Part shown: positions 1 through 10,962 of the stretch, piece by piece
Position numbering within the stretch: the stretch's first letter is position 1
How the letters are laid out: each line of letters opens with the position of its first letter
Made by a program: the position numbers and the translations under genes
Notes under the pieces: model-generated
The model's database searches: none
Told to the model about the DNA's origin: nothing
The model's input: the letters and a program-made list of their open reading frames with translations, nothing else
DNA from: Eustoma russellianum
Taxonomy: Eukaryota > Streptophyta > Magnoliopsida > Gentianales > Gentianaceae
Direction: 5' to 3'
Length of the DNA: 64,000 nt
Assembly: GCA_036186865.1 (NCBI GenBank)
Contig: AP025043.1
Coordinates: 34,433,657 to 34,497,656, forward strand

Positions 1-76
1 GAAGAAGTTGAGGACGACAACATTAGACCACCACACACCGAAGCAAGAAGGTTTGCTCCTCCTACACAAGCAAGAA
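1..76 (+). pseudogene. gag: Element A gag, N-terminal fragment
   Basis: This frame encodes an acidic then Arg/Pro-rich stretch (EEVEDDNIRPP...), comparable in composition to the linker before the gag core in elements B and E. It is cut at 76 by element B. Removing B and one copy of the AAGAA duplication joins it in frame to 8848, where it continues as RYAPRRYNDDYIPFEH. The true start codon is outside the window. Confidence 0.75.
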
Positions 77-1464
77 TGATACGAATATGGTTCGTATGTT
101 GATGTTGTCCCGATCTTTCTTCACTCTCCAAACGTCCCTCAAGCCTTGAATGTGATGGACAATGGTGCCAAGCAACCACCTTCCTTTCAAGCCTCCAAAT
201 CCGTTTGGTTGGGTGTGTTTCAATCCTCCCAATCCAACCAGTCACTCCTAATCCTTGGATTGTGGATCACCAACAAGGAACACACAATCCTTAACTGGGT
301 CTAGCCTTGATTTAGATATGTGTAAACCAAAGAAAAAACACAAACTTTTATTCAAGAAAACTCAAGAACAAAAGATAACATAAAACACTAGGGTTTTTAG
401 TTCAAAGATGAAAAATAGTCTAACTAACAAAAGAAATGCTAAGTGATCAATATATATGATTACAAGTCTTGTAAGCCACTCCCAAAAAGACGGCTAGGGC
501 TTCTTGGAATCTCCCATGTTGGCGCCACCTTCCCTTGATATCCAAGAATCTGAATTTTGTTATTTTAGGTAAGTTCCTCTCTCTTGGCAAATCCACAATT
601 ATTGTCTCAATCACCAATTATTGCATTATAGCCATCCTTCTAGAACTTGCCTTGTACATCCCCTTGCCTTCCACGCCATTCAGCCTTCCTTTTGTCTCAA
701 GATCTAATTTTGGTAACTTCCTCTTTCTTGAATTATCTCCTTATTTGCTCCAAATCTTCAATTATGACTCCATATTTCATTCCAATCATACCAATCTGAT
801 TTATGCCATTCTAGAAGGTCTCTTAATTGCTCTTGATGATGCTAGGCGGCTGCACTCTCCACAAGCAAACCGAAAACCCTAAGTTACACACTTGGGCTTG
901 TTTTGGACTTCTTCCTTGCAACTCTTGTAACTATTTTTGTGGACTGATTTTGACAAAACCCAAAACATGAAAGATGCTCCAAATTAAGTCTACTTCAAGG
1001 TCCAGCTGGTTCCATGCACTCCCAATCTCGTTTGAAAGCCCAAAATCACAAAACAGCCTTGTTTGGACAAGCTTGGTCCAAATCTGAGAAGCCCTCCTCT
1101 CCAAAGCTCAAAACGTTTGATCCAAGACTTGTAACACCTACAAAACACACTCATACACCAAACATAAGTATCCTAAACAAACTTTAAAAGAAGCAAACGA
1201 AAAGACAACTAAAAGCCAAAGAAACGGCACCAACAAGCGGACTGACTATCATTGGATAATCAGTTCTTAAGCTCAACAATGAGCACCCATTTAGGAGGAA
1301 CATCCATTGGTTCATCTTGCACATGTTTGGTTAGAAAAGAGCCAACATCAAAACCAAGTTGAAAACCATTAATCCTCTTGGTTTGGCTCCTTGTCAACGG
1401 CCCCTTATGGTTAAGGGCACCTTGTGCAAGCTCCTCATTAGGGGGCTGCTCCTCAGCCTCATCA
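77..1464 (-). repeat. Element B 3' LTR (left)
   Basis: 1388-bp terminal repeat matching 7454-8842. It contains the last 67 codons and stop of the polyprotein (stop at 1260), so the coding frame overruns the polypurine tract into the LTR. An AT-rich TATATAT stretch near 450 could be the core promoter on the minus strand, but this is weak. Confidence 0.95.
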
Positions 1465-4400
1465 ATCCCCCCCTCCTCAAAAGGATTCGCCCTCGAATCA
1501 TCAAGATAAAAATGCTCAAAAGGGGAAAGATCACTTACATTGAAGGTGTTGGAAACTGAACCATACCTGTCTGGAGGAAGATCAAGCACATAAGCATTTG
1601 GACCAACCTTTTGAATGACCTTAAAAGGTCCATCTCCTCTAGGCATAAGCTTGGACTTCCTCTCCTTAGGAAATCGTTCCTTCCTTAAATGCAACCAAAC
1701 AAGATCTCCAGGATAAAACACAACATCTTTTCTATGCTTGTTAGCTTGTTTGGCATACTGTCTATTCTTTCTTTCAAGTTGGAGTTTAACCTTTTCATGC
1801 AACTTTTTGATCATTTCAGCCCGTTGTTTACCATCCATGCTAGTACGCTCATCAATTGGAATAGGCAACAAATCAAGTGGGGAGTGGGGTAGAAAACCAT
1901 AGACAACTTCAAAAGGGGAATATAAAGACCCACTATGAACAGCCCTATTGTAAGCAAACTCAATATGTGGTAAACATTCTTCCCAATTTTTCAGATTGCT
2001 TTGGATTAAAGCACGCAACATTTGTGACAAGGTCCGATTTACCACTTCAGTTTGGCCATCTGTTTGTGGATGTGCAGTAGTAGAAAACAAAAGCTTAGTT
2101 CCCAACTTGCTCCAAAGTACACGCCAAAAATGACTCAAGAATTTACTGTCCCTATCACTAACAATCGTTTTAGGCATGCCATGTAACCGAACAACTTCTT
2201 TAAAGAATAGATTTGCGATGTAAGAAGCATCATCTACTTTGTGACAAGCAATAAAGTGTGCCATCTTAGAGAATCTGTCTACCACAACAAAGACACTATC
2301 TCTACCACCTTTTGATCTAGGTAAGCCAAGAACAAAGTCCATAGAAATGTCCTCCCAAGGTGCACTAGGTACGTCCAAGGGTGTGTACAAACCATGAGGT
2401 TGTGTTTTGGACTTAGCTTGCCTACAAGTGATGCAACTACTACAAGCCTTTGCAACATCTGATTTCATGTGAGACCAAAAGAAATGTTCCTTTAAAGTTT
2501 CTAAAGTTTTAAAAACTCCAAAGTGTCCCATTAACCCGCCCCCATGTGCTTCCTTAACCAACAATTCACGCATGGATCCCTTAGGAATGCATAATCGTTT
2601 CTCCTTAAACAAATAGCCATCATGCAAATAAAATTTACCAAAAGGAGAATCAACACATGCATCATAAATGGAAGCAAAATCAGAATCATCCTTATACAAT
2701 TCCTTAACAAATTCAAAGCCAAGCAAGTGTGAAGACAACTTAGTAATCAAAGTATACCTTCTAGACAAAGCATCAGCAACTATGTTATCTTTTCCTTGCT
2801 TATACTTAATGACATAAGGAAATTGCTCGATAAACTCAACCCACTTTGCATGCCTCTTATTCAATTTTCCTTGACTCTTAAGGTACTTTAAACTTTCATG
2901 ATCAGTATGAATGACAAACTCTTTGGGTTGCAAGTAGTGTTGCCAAGTTTGTAAGGACCTTACCAAAGCATACAACTCCTTATCATAAGTAGGATAGTTC
3001 AATGCAGCACCTTTCAACTTTTCACTAAAATAAGCAATAGGATGCTTACCTTGGGTTAGAACAGCTCCAATTCCCACGCCACTTGCATCACACTCTATCT
3101 CAAATGTATCATCAAAGTTGGGCAACTTCAAGATAGGTGCTGTAGTGAGACGTCTTTTAAGCTCATCAAACGCCCTTTGTTGGGCGTCCCCCCAATGGAA
3201 ACCAACCTCTTTCTTGACGATCTCATTCAATGGTGCGGCTACGGTTGAAAAGTCTTTGACAAACCGCCTATAAAAACCTGCCAAACCATGAAAGCTCCTC
3301 ACTTCTCCCACACTCTTTGGTGTAGGCCATTCAAGGATGGATTTAACCTTGTCTTGATCCATTTCAATCCCTGCAGAACTGATTACAAAACCAAGAAAAA
3401 CAACTTTGTCCAAACAAAAAGAACATTTCTTAAAGTTAGCATAAAGTTTTTCTTTTCTTAGCTTTTCAAAAACAGCTCTTATGTGATCTAAATGCTCTTC
3501 TAAGGTTTTAGAATAGATCAAGATGTCATCAAAATAAACCACAACAAACTTCCCAATAAAAGCTCTCAAAACTTCATTCATTAGCCTCATGAATGTACTA
3601 GGTGCATTAGTTAACCCAAAAGGCATAACTAACCATTCATACAATCCAAATTTAGTTTTAAAAGCTGTTTTCCATTCATCACCCTCTCTTATCCTCACTT
3701 GAAAGTAACCACTTTTCAAATCAATTTTCGTATACCATTGTGAACCATGCAACATATCAAGCATATCATCAAGTCTAGGAATGGGATACCTATACTTTAC
3801 AGTGATTTTGTTGATGGCCCTACAATCTGTACACATCCTCCAAGTGCCGTCTTTTTTTGGAACAAGGATGACTGGCACTGCACTTGGACTCATACTTTCC
3901 CTTACCTTCTCCTTGGCCAAGAGATCCTCCACTTGCCTTTGTATTTCCTTTGTTTCCTCCGGATTGGCCCTATAAGCTGGCCTATTAGGCAGGACAGCCC
4001 CTGGAACAAAGTCAATGTGGTGCTCAATCCCTCTCAATGGTGGCAACCCGTGTGGTTCCTCCTCGGGAAACAAATCTGCAAATTCTTCCAACAAAGAAAC
4101 AACACCACTAGGCAAGGTAGATGGTAAGTCATTCTTAGAAAACAAGCATGCAACACTATCTTTGTAAAGCATCACCAAAACAGTTTTATTATCATACAAT
4201 GCATGGGTAACTTCACGAGATTTTGCAAAGAAAGCATGCTTCTTAGGTGGACGTGAAATTTGTGGGGTGGATGCTTGTGAAAGTGTTTGAACCGTGGGTG
4301 AGGGTGGACTGATTTGGGCCGTGGGTTGTGTACCCTTGGCCGAGGAGTTTGTGGCCTCCAAAAGGCTCCTTCTCTCCTTTTTAAGAACCTCTAAGAACCT

Positions 4401-6224
4401 TTTTTCAGCCTCCTTTTCCTTAGGATCTGAATGGTTCTTTTTCATCCTCTTAGCATCCTCATAAACTTTATGTGGAGACAATGCATGCAACTTAAACTTT
4501 TTGCCATTAAAAGTAAAAGCATACATGTTCAATCTACCATCATAAATAACATGCTTGTCAAATTGCCAAGGTCTACCTAACAAAATATGACTAGCATGCA
4601 TAGGAGCTACATCACACAAAATTTCATCTTTGTAGCCGCCAATAGATAAAGAAATCAGAACTTGTTTAGACACATGAATCTCACCACAATCATTTAGCCA
4701 AGATAACCTATAGGGATGGGAATGATCAATCATAGGTAAATCTAGCTTTCTAGCAAGTTCAATACTTGCAACATTAGCACAAGAACCACTATCAATAATC
4801 AAAGTGCAAGTTTTGCCTTTTACCAAACAATGGATGTGGAAAATGTTCTCCCTTTGCAAGTTTTCTTCTTCCTCCTTCATGTGTGCACTTAAGGCTTTTC
4901 TTACCACAAGAAAGTCCTTATAAGCACCCTCTTCATCACTCTTTATCTCCTCAGCTGAGTCCTCTTGGTATTCTTCCTTTGTGGCTTCTTCTTCCTCCTC
5001 TTCTGAATAGAATTCATTTGTTTCCTCAAGGTACAACACTTTCTTGGCATTAGGGCAGTCCCTTGCATAATGCCCTCTCCCTCTACATTTAAAACACTCA
5101 ATCTCCCTTGTCCTTGGAGGGTTTGCGGGTGCTTTGCCTTTGCTTTTGTCATTTTGACCTAGATTTGCACCGTTGGTCCTTTGAGTGAAGTGTGGCTTAT
5201 TTGGGGGGTTAGGGCTGTTTTGGCCGAGGGTGTTTGAACTCGGCCGTGCTCCTCCATTGCCATTAGACCTAGGCTGCACTTTAGAAAAAGAAGAAGCATT
5301 AGTTCTAAAACCAAATCCACTAGTAGAAGAACGTACCTTTAACTGCCGCTCAATTTTCTCAGCTTTGTGAATCATGGAATTTAGATCGACATAGGTAGTG
5401 AGTTCAAGTTGAAACCCAATCTCCTTATTAAGACCTCCCAAAAACCGAGCCATGGTTGCCTCCTCAGATTCTTCAGTATCGGTTTTTATCAACAAACTTT
5501 CTAACTCCTTAAAGTATTCATCCACACTTTTATTTCCTTGAGTTAGGCATTGCAACTTTTGGAACATGGATCTCTCGTAAGATTCTGGAATGAATTTCTT
5601 TCTCATCTCGTATTTCATCTCATCCCAAGTTCCAATTGTGGGTTGTCTAGTCCTTCTTATACTTTGAGTTTGGTCCCACCAAATCAAGGCATATTCCAAG
5701 AACTCTATACTGGCATATCTCACTTTTTGCAACTCGGTATAGTTGGTATAGGAAAAGATCATGTCAACTTTTCTCTCCCACTCAATGTAGGCTTCAGGGT
5801 CACTTTTACCATAAAAGGGTGGAATGTTTATTTTGGTTTTCAAATAATCATCCTCTTGGGGTACATACCTCCTAGGTTGTATTCGGCCTTGAGGTCTTGG
5901 GTATACCTCCTCAACCTCTTCCTCTTCATAGTAGTCATTCCATTCCTCCCTAACAGGTTGTGGTCTCACTCCGTGTCTCCTATCTCCTCTACCCCTTGCT
6001 CCTCCTCTACCTCCCATGCTTGTGGACCCCTTAGGTTCAGTTCCACGGGATGTTTGGCCTTGGCTTTGAGGTGGGTGCTGTTCTTGGGTAGGAGGTGTGT
6101 TGGATGTCATCCTTGCTTCCCATTCATCCAACCTAGATTGCATGTTACTAAGCATTTGTGCCATCTTCTCCATGGAAAATTCCACTTTGTCTCCTCCTCC
6201 TTGGGTACTGTTTGACCCCTCCAT
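1260..6224 (-). CDS. gag-pol: Element B gag-pol polyprotein (gag, protease, RT, RNase H, integrase)
   Basis: 1654 residues in one uninterrupted frame, starting at the ATG in a GCCATGG context at 6224. Order: gag core about 130-300; CCHC zinc knuckle C377-x2-C380-x4-H385-x4-C390; aspartic protease IIDSGS with D478; reverse transcriptase about 780-960 with YFDD at 897-900; RNase H with ECDASG near 1044-1049 and HTDHESLKYL near 1106; integrase HHCC (H1227/H1234 region, C1264, C1267) and DDE core D1296, D1357, E1393 with 35 residues between the last two; GPF/Y-type module near 1531-1546. There is no chromodomain. The tail after D1588 is encoded by the LTR and contains GPLTRSQTKR, in the position of the CRM 'CR' tail. 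No lesion is visible, so the protein could be functional. The product forms the virus-like particle and carries out reverse transcription and integration. Confidence 0.95.
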   Translation of the reverse strand: MEGSNSTQGGGDKVEFSMEKMAQMLSNMQSRLDEWEARMTSNTPPTQEQHPPQSQGQTSRGTEPKGSTSMGGRGGARGRGDRRHGVRPQPVREEWNDYYEEEEVEEVYPRPQGRIQPRRYVPQEDDYLKTKINIPPFYGKSDPEAYIEWERKVDMIFSYTNYTELQKVRYASIEFLEYALIWWDQTQSIRRTRQPTIGTWDEMKYEMRKKFIPESYERSMFQKLQCLTQGNKSVDEYFKELESLLIKTDTEESEEATMARFLGGLNKEIGFQLELTTYVDLNSMIHKAEKIERQLKVRSSTSGFGFRTNASSFSKVQPRSNGNGGARPSSNTLGQNSPNPPNKPHFTQRTNGANLGQNDKSKGKAPANPPRTREIECFKCRGRGHYARDCPNAKKVLYLEETNEFYSEEEEEEATKEEYQEDSAEEIKSDEEGAYKDFLVVRKALSAHMKEEEENLQRENIFHIHCLVKGKTCTLIIDSGSCANVASIELARKLDLPMIDHSHPYRLSWLNDCGEIHVSKQVLISLSIGGYKDEILCDVAPMHASHILLGRPWQFDKHVIYDGRLNMYAFTFNGKKFKLHALSPHKVYEDAKRMKKNHSDPKEKEAEKRFLEVLKKERRSLLEATNSSAKGTQPTAQISPPSPTVQTLSQASTPQISRPPKKHAFFAKSREVTHALYDNKTVLVMLYKDSVACLFSKNDLPSTLPSGVVSLLEEFADLFPEEEPHGLPPLRGIEHHIDFVPGAVLPNRPAYRANPEETKEIQRQVEDLLAKEKVRESMSPSAVPVILVPKKDGTWRMCTDCRAINKITVKYRYPIPRLDDMLDMLHGSQWYTKIDLKSGYFQVRIREGDEWKTAFKTKFGLYEWLVMPFGLTNAPSTFMRLMNEVLRAFIGKFVVVYFDDILIYSKTLEEHLDHIRAVFEKLRKEKLYANFKKCSFCLDKVVFLGFVISSAGIEMDQDKVKSILEWPTPKSVGEVRSFHGLAGFYRRFVKDFSTVAAPLNEIVKKEVGFHWGDAQQRAFDELKRRLTTAPILKLPNFDDTFEIECDASGVGIGAVLTQGKHPIAYFSEKLKGAALNYPTYDKELYALVRSLQTWQHYLQPKEFVIHTDHESLKYLKSQGKLNKRHAKWVEFIEQFPYVIKYKQGKDNIVADALSRRYTLITKLSSHLLGFEFVKELYKDDSDFASIYDACVDSPFGKFYLHDGYLFKEKRLCIPKGSMRELLVKEAHGGGLMGHFGVFKTLETLKEHFFWSHMKSDVAKACSSCITCRQAKSKTQPHGLYTPLDVPSAPWEDISMDFVLGLPRSKGGRDSVFVVVDRFSKMAHFIACHKVDDASYIANLFFKEVVRLHGMPKTIVSDRDSKFLSHFWRVLWSKLGTKLLFSTTAHPQTDGQTEVVNRTLSQMLRALIQSNLKNWEECLPHIEFAYNRAVHSGSLYSPFEVVYGFLPHSPLDLLPIPIDERTSMDGKQRAEMIKKLHEKVKLQLERKNRQYAKQANKHRKDVVFYPGDLVWLHLRKERFPKERKSKLMPRGDGPFKVIQKVGPNAYVLDLPPDRYGSVSNTFNVSDLSPFEHFYLDDSRANPFEEGGIDEAEEQPPNEELAQGALNHKGPLTRSQTKRINGFQLGFDVGSFLTKHVQDEPMDVPPKWVLIVELKN
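1465..1480 (-). other. Element B polypurine tract
   Basis: On the minus strand this reads as a purine run with seven G (GAGGAGGGGGGGAT) directly before the LTR TGATGAGG start. It primes plus-strand DNA synthesis. It also lies inside the coding frame, as the residues EEGGI. Confidence 0.9.
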
Positions 6225-7439
6225 GGCAACCTGAACGCTTTCACAAACAAGAAAAGAAGAAAACTAACACAAGAAACAAAAGTGAGTTGTTAGTGAAAAC
6301 AAAAAGGAAAACGAAAAATCTGTTTGGCCTTTTTTTGTCCTCCCTTGTTTTCTCTCAATTGTTCAAGTGTTTTTCCTTGGCCAATCGTGAGCTAGAACCT
6401 CTTAAGGCAAGTCCCAAATTGGCTAACCACAATCTGTTTCGTTTTCTGTCCTTGTAAGCTTCTTTTGCCTTCAAAAACACCAATTGGTCAACAAGTGGTA
6501 AAACAGCGTCAAGAAGTTTAGAGCACAAGTTAAACACATTTAATAACTATGATTCAAAGAAACAAGAAACCAAAAGTGATGTAGTTGGTTGAACCAAAGA
6601 ATTGCTAGGGGTTGTCCTGGGCAATCTTTAATTAAACCAACTTATGCAATATCAAATGCAAGTTCTTTGATTGGTAGTATGAAGGTGTATCCAAGGTGGA
6701 GAATTGAAGGTTTTATGTGTGTTGTTTTGGGGCAAGCACACGGCTTTTTGTTTTGCTTTTGTGAACTTGGATGGTAGATGCCAAAAAGGTGGAACTTTTG
6801 TACAAAAGGAACTTCTTTTCTCTTCCTTTCTTTGTGCACTTCTTTTTGTTGGTTTGTGCACGTTTCTTTTCCTTTCTTTTCCCTTTTTTTTTGACGTTCA
6901 AAGCAGCCTTGATGCAACCTTTGTTTGTTTTTTTTTTGCGAGAATCAGTTGTGTATGCTTGAAAGATGATCCTTTTTGTGTTTGAATGGATGTATAGTAG
7001 AAAACAGATTTTCCTTGGATACCAATACAACCAAAACAAACAACTTGTATTCAATATCACACAAGCAAATTTAATTAAAAGCTTCGATAACAACAAGGTA
7101 TTTGACTCAAAGGCAGCTTCTTTTAGGCCTTGGACTGATTTTAGGTGGAGTTAAATCCTATTCAATGCAAACAACAATGATCCTATGATTAAGTGTGTTA
7201 AAGATGAGATCTTTAATGATAGGTGATCAATATTGATGCGAAAGGTGAAACCTTTTTTTGGGGTTTTCGTTGGACTGAAGAAAAAAACAATCTTTGTTTT
7301 GTTTTTTGATGAAATGAAGTAAAAGATCAAATTTTTTTTTTTTTGACTAGAGACGTCTTTTTTTTTTTGAATGATTGAGTATACTAAGAATAACACAAAA
7401 CGACACAAGAAAAGATATTTGAGATGAAGATAAACGAGA
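6225..7439 (-). other. Element B 5' leader (untranslated)
   Basis: About 1.2 kb between PBS and the gag start, matching the leader of element E (46604-47757). It has long T runs on the plus strand (near 6888-6898, 7331-7343 and 7360-7369) and only short low-complexity Lys-rich frames that are unlikely to be genes. It should hold packaging and translation-control signals, but I see no specific motif. Confidence 0.8.
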
Positions 7440-7451
7440 GCTCTGATACCA
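7440..7451 (-). other. Element B primer-binding site (tRNA-iMet)
   Basis: The minus strand reads TGGTATCAGAGC, complementary to the 3' end of plant initiator tRNA-Met, two bases after the 5' LTR. This fixes the element's orientation and the inner LTR border. Confidence 0.95.
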
Positions 7452-7453
7452 CT

Positions 7454-8842
7454 TGATACGAATATGGTTCGTATGTTGATGTTGTCCCGATCTTTCTTCA
7501 CTCTCCAAACGTCCCTCAAGCCTTGAATGTGATGGACAATGGTGCCAAGCAACCACCTTCCTTTCAAGCCTCCAAATCCGTTTGGTTGGGTGTGTTTCAA
7601 TCCTCCCAATCCAACCAGTCACTCCTAATCCTTGGATTGTGGATCACCAACAAGGAACACACAATCCTTAATTGGGTCTAGCCTTGATTTAGATATGTGT
7701 AAACCAAAGGAAAAACACAAACTTTTATTCAAGAAAACTCAAGAACAAAAGATAACATAAAACACTAGGGTTTTTAGTTCAAAGATGAAAAATAGTCTAA
7801 CTAACAAAAGAAATGCTAAGTGATCAATATATATGATTACAAGTCTTGTAAGCCACTCCCAAAAAAGACGGCTAGGGCTTCTTGGAATCTCCCATGCTGG
7901 CGCCACCTTCCCTTGATATCCAAGAATCTGAATTTTGTTATTTTAGGTAAGTTCCTCTCTCTTGGCAAATCCACAATTATTGTCTCAATCACCAATTATT
8001 GCATTATAGCCATCCTTCTAGAACTTGCCTTGTACATCCCCTTGCCTTCCACGCCATTCAGCCTTCCTTTTGTCTCAAGATCTAATTTTGGTAACTTCCT
8101 CTTTCTTGAATTATCTCCTTATTTGCTCCAAATCTTCAATTATGACTCCATATTTCATTCCAATCATACCAATCTGATTTATGCCATTCTAGAAGGTCTC
8201 TTAATTGCTCTTGATGATGCTAGGCGGCTGCACTCTCCACAAGCAAACCGAAAACCCTAAGTTGCACACTTGGGCTTGTTTTGGACTTCTTCCTTGCAAC
8301 TCTTGTAACTATTTTTGTGGACTGATTTTGACAAAACCCAAAACATGAAAGATGCTCCAAATTAAGTCTACTTCAAGGTCTAGCTGGTTCCATGCACTCC
8401 CAATCTCGTTTGAAAGCCCAAAATCACAAAACAGCCTTGTTTGGACAAGCTTGGTCCAAATCTGAGAAGCCCTCCTCTCCAAAGCTCAAAACGTTTGATC
8501 CAAGACTTGTAACACCTACAAAACACACTCATACACCAAACATAAGTATCCTAAACAAACTTTAAAAGAAGCAAACGAAAAGACAACTAAAAGCCAAAGA
8601 AACGGCACCAACAAGCGGACTGACTATCATTGGATAATCAGTTCTTAAGCTCAACAATGAGCACCCATTTAGGAGGAACATCCATTGGTTCATCTTGCAC
8701 ATGTTTGGTTAGAAAAGAGCCAACATCAAAACCAAGTTGAAAACCATTAATCCTCTTGGTTTGGCTCCTTGTCAACGGCCCCTTATGGTTAAGGGCACCT
8801 TGTGCAAGCTCCTCATTAGGGGGCTGCTCCTCAGCCTCATCA
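7454..8842 (-). repeat. Element B 5' LTR (right)
   Basis: 1389-bp terminal repeat paired with 77-1464. It carries a silent copy of the polyprotein C-terminal tail (8641-8842) because the coding frame overlaps the LTR. That copy is not an independent gene. It is followed by the AAGAA target duplication and then by element A gag. Confidence 0.95.
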
Positions 8843-8847
8843 AAGAA

Positions 8848-9782
8848 GGTACGCTCCAAGAAGGTACAATGATGATTACATTCCCTTTGAGCATGATGAT
8901 TATGACTTTGATGACCACCATCCCCGTGGTTACCAAAGACGCCAAAATCCCCTTTTCCCGCAAGATGACGATTTTCTCAAAACCAAAATAAATATTCCCA
9001 CGTTTTATGGTAAAAGTAATACGGAGGAATATTTAGAATGGGAAACGAAAGTGGATTTGATCTTTTCTTGTACCAATTATAGTGAATTGCAAAAGGTGAG
9101 GTATGCTTCTATTGAGTTTTCTGGTTATGCACTTAATTGGTGGACGAATTTATGTCGAAATAGAACTAAGACGAGACAACCTCCAATTGCTACTGGGGAA
9201 GAAATGAAGTTTGAAATGAGACAACGTTTTATTCCAAACAATTATGAGAGTTCTATTTTCACCAATTTGCACAACTTACGTCAAGGTTCCAAAAGTGTAG
9301 ACGAGTACTATAAAGAGTTAGAAATTTTGTTGGAAAGGTCTAACTTGCAGGAACCTGAAGAGGCCACCAAAGCTCGTTTCTTACATGGTTTAAACAGGGA
9401 GATTACGCAAAGGGTTGACCTTCAACCTTATCTCGACCTCACCACCATGGTACATATGGCTGAAGAGATTGAAACGCAATTAAAGGTACGAACTTCCTCC
9501 AATTTCAATTCCAATTATCGTACTAATCAGTCTTCGTCAATATTTTCCAGCAAGCCTTTAGGAACGGGAAGTTCACGGCCTACAGGAGGCCAAGCACGTG
9601 ACCAAGGTGCGTCACAAAGAATGGACAATCGTGTGCAATCCACACAAAGGAGAGATGAACGCACCCAACAAAAGGCTCCTACCGGAAATCCTTTGGATTC
9701 CTCAAACAGGTTTAGAGACATTAAATGTTATAAATGTCAAGGACGTGGTCACATAGGAAAAGAATGTCCTAATGCAAAATGA
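8848..9782 (+). pseudogene. gag: Element A gag, main part, ending at an in-frame TGA
   Basis: Continues the frame from 1-76 after element B. It encodes a Tyr/Asp/His-rich linker, then the gag core (KTKINIPTFYGKSNTEEY..., LQKVRYASIEF, SVDEYYKELE, EEATKARFLHGLNREI) and the zinc knuckle CYKCQGRGHIGKEC. The next residues, PNAK, are followed by TGA at 9780-9782, where B and E read straight on into the protease. The frame then continues open from 9783. The TGA could be a CGA-to-TGA change. Translation could reinitiate at the ATG at 9786, but I treat this as a damaged copy because a second lesion exists in its integrase. Confidence 0.85.
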
Positions 9783-10962
9783 ATCATGTTAATTGAAGAG
9801 ACAAACGAATATGTGTCCGAGTCCGAGCGTGAAAACGAGTTTGAGCATGATAATGAAATTGAACCTGAAGAAGATCTAGGCGCATTAGATGATTTTGACA
9901 CTAAGGAGTTTCTTGTTGTGCGTAGAGCTTTAAATGCATACCTGAAATTAGATGATCACGAACAACATCGAGAAAACATTTTCCATATTCATTGCATGAT
10001 AAATGGAAAAGTGTGCACCATGATCATTGATTCCGGTTCTTGTGCAAATGTGGCTAGCATCGAATTAGTGAGAAAACTGAATTTGCCTATGACTAATCAT
10101 CCGCATCCTTACAAACTTGCATGCCTAAATGACTGCGGTGAAGTTAGCGTAAGCAAACAAGTTTTGATTTCTCTTAGCATTGGTAGTTACAAAGATGATA
10201 TTTTATGTGATGTCGCACCAATGCATGCTAGTCATATCTTACTTGGTAGGCCATGGCAATTTGATCGACATGTGACATATGATGGTTATTTGAATCGTTA
10301 TTCTTTCAAATTGAATGGAAAATTGTACAAACTGCATGCACTTCCACTACACAAAGTCCACGAGGATCACCAACGCATGTCCAAGTCTAGAGCCGATCCT
10401 AAGGAAAAAGAAGCCGAGAGAAAATTCGTGGAGTGTATGAAAAGTGAGAACAAAAAACACGAGAGCAAGGGAAAAGAGGTAGTGCCCCTAAGAGTCAACG
10501 AGTCCAAAAAGAAGTGCGGGTATTTCGCAAAGAAAAGAGAGGTTACACGTGCACTTTATAACAACCATACTGTCCTCATCATCATCCCAAAGTCATGTCA
10601 ACTTGCCCTTGAAGAACTCCCACCAAACTTACCTACCTCAGTTGCATCCCTTATCCAAGAATATGAAGTTCTATTTCCCTCCGAACCACCATCCGGATTA
10701 CCACCCATTAGAGGAATAGAACACCAAATCGACTTTGTCCTAGGAGCCGTGTTACCCAATCGCCCAGCCTATCGAGCAAACCCCGAAGAAACCAAAGAAT
10801 TCCAAAGGCAAGTAGAGGAGCTCCTAGCTAGTGGAAAAGTTCGAGAGAGTCTAAGCCCATCTGCCGTCCTAGTCATTTTAGTACCCAAAAAGGATGGAAC
10901 GTGGAGAATGTGTACCGATTGCCGAGCCATAAACAAGATTACCGTCAAGTATAGGTACCCCA
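9783..10962 (+). pseudogene. pol: Element A protease and start of reverse transcriptase, cut by element C
   Basis: Same frame as the upstream gag. It has an acidic linker, the aspartic protease motif IIDSGSCANVAS, the stretch HILLGRPWQFDRHV seen in all CRM-like copies here, and the RT entry (VPKKDGTWRMCTDCRAINKI). It is interrupted after KYRYP by the copia element at 10963. Excising C plus one CCCCA restores YRYPIPRLDDM, so the frame was open at this point when C landed. Confidence 0.9.

Larger units (their letters stand above)
77..8842 (-). mobile_element. Element B: complete CRM-like Ty3/gypsy retrotransposon inserted in A gag
   Basis: Seen: LTRs at 77-1464 and 7454-8842 start TG and end CA with TGAT/ATCA ends, and are flanked by the 5-bp duplication AAGAA (72-76, 8843-8847). 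The PBS (7440-7451) is two bases from the right LTR and the polypurine tract (1465-1480) touches the left LTR, so the element reads on the minus strand. One intact 1654-residue gag-pol frame spans 1260-6224. By eye the two LTRs differ by five transitions and one 1-bp indel. At an assumed 1.3e-8 substitutions per site per year that suggests an insertion roughly 0.1-0.2 million years old. It is about 97% or more similar to element E, which lies in the opposite orientation. Confidence 0.96.

Noticed and set aside
8641..8842. A short open frame on the minus strand identical to the end of the gag-pol polyprotein, suggesting a second, truncated tandem element
   Set aside because: The polyprotein tail is encoded within the LTR, so each LTR carries it. 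The LTR ends at CATCA at 8842 and is followed by the AAGAA target duplication.
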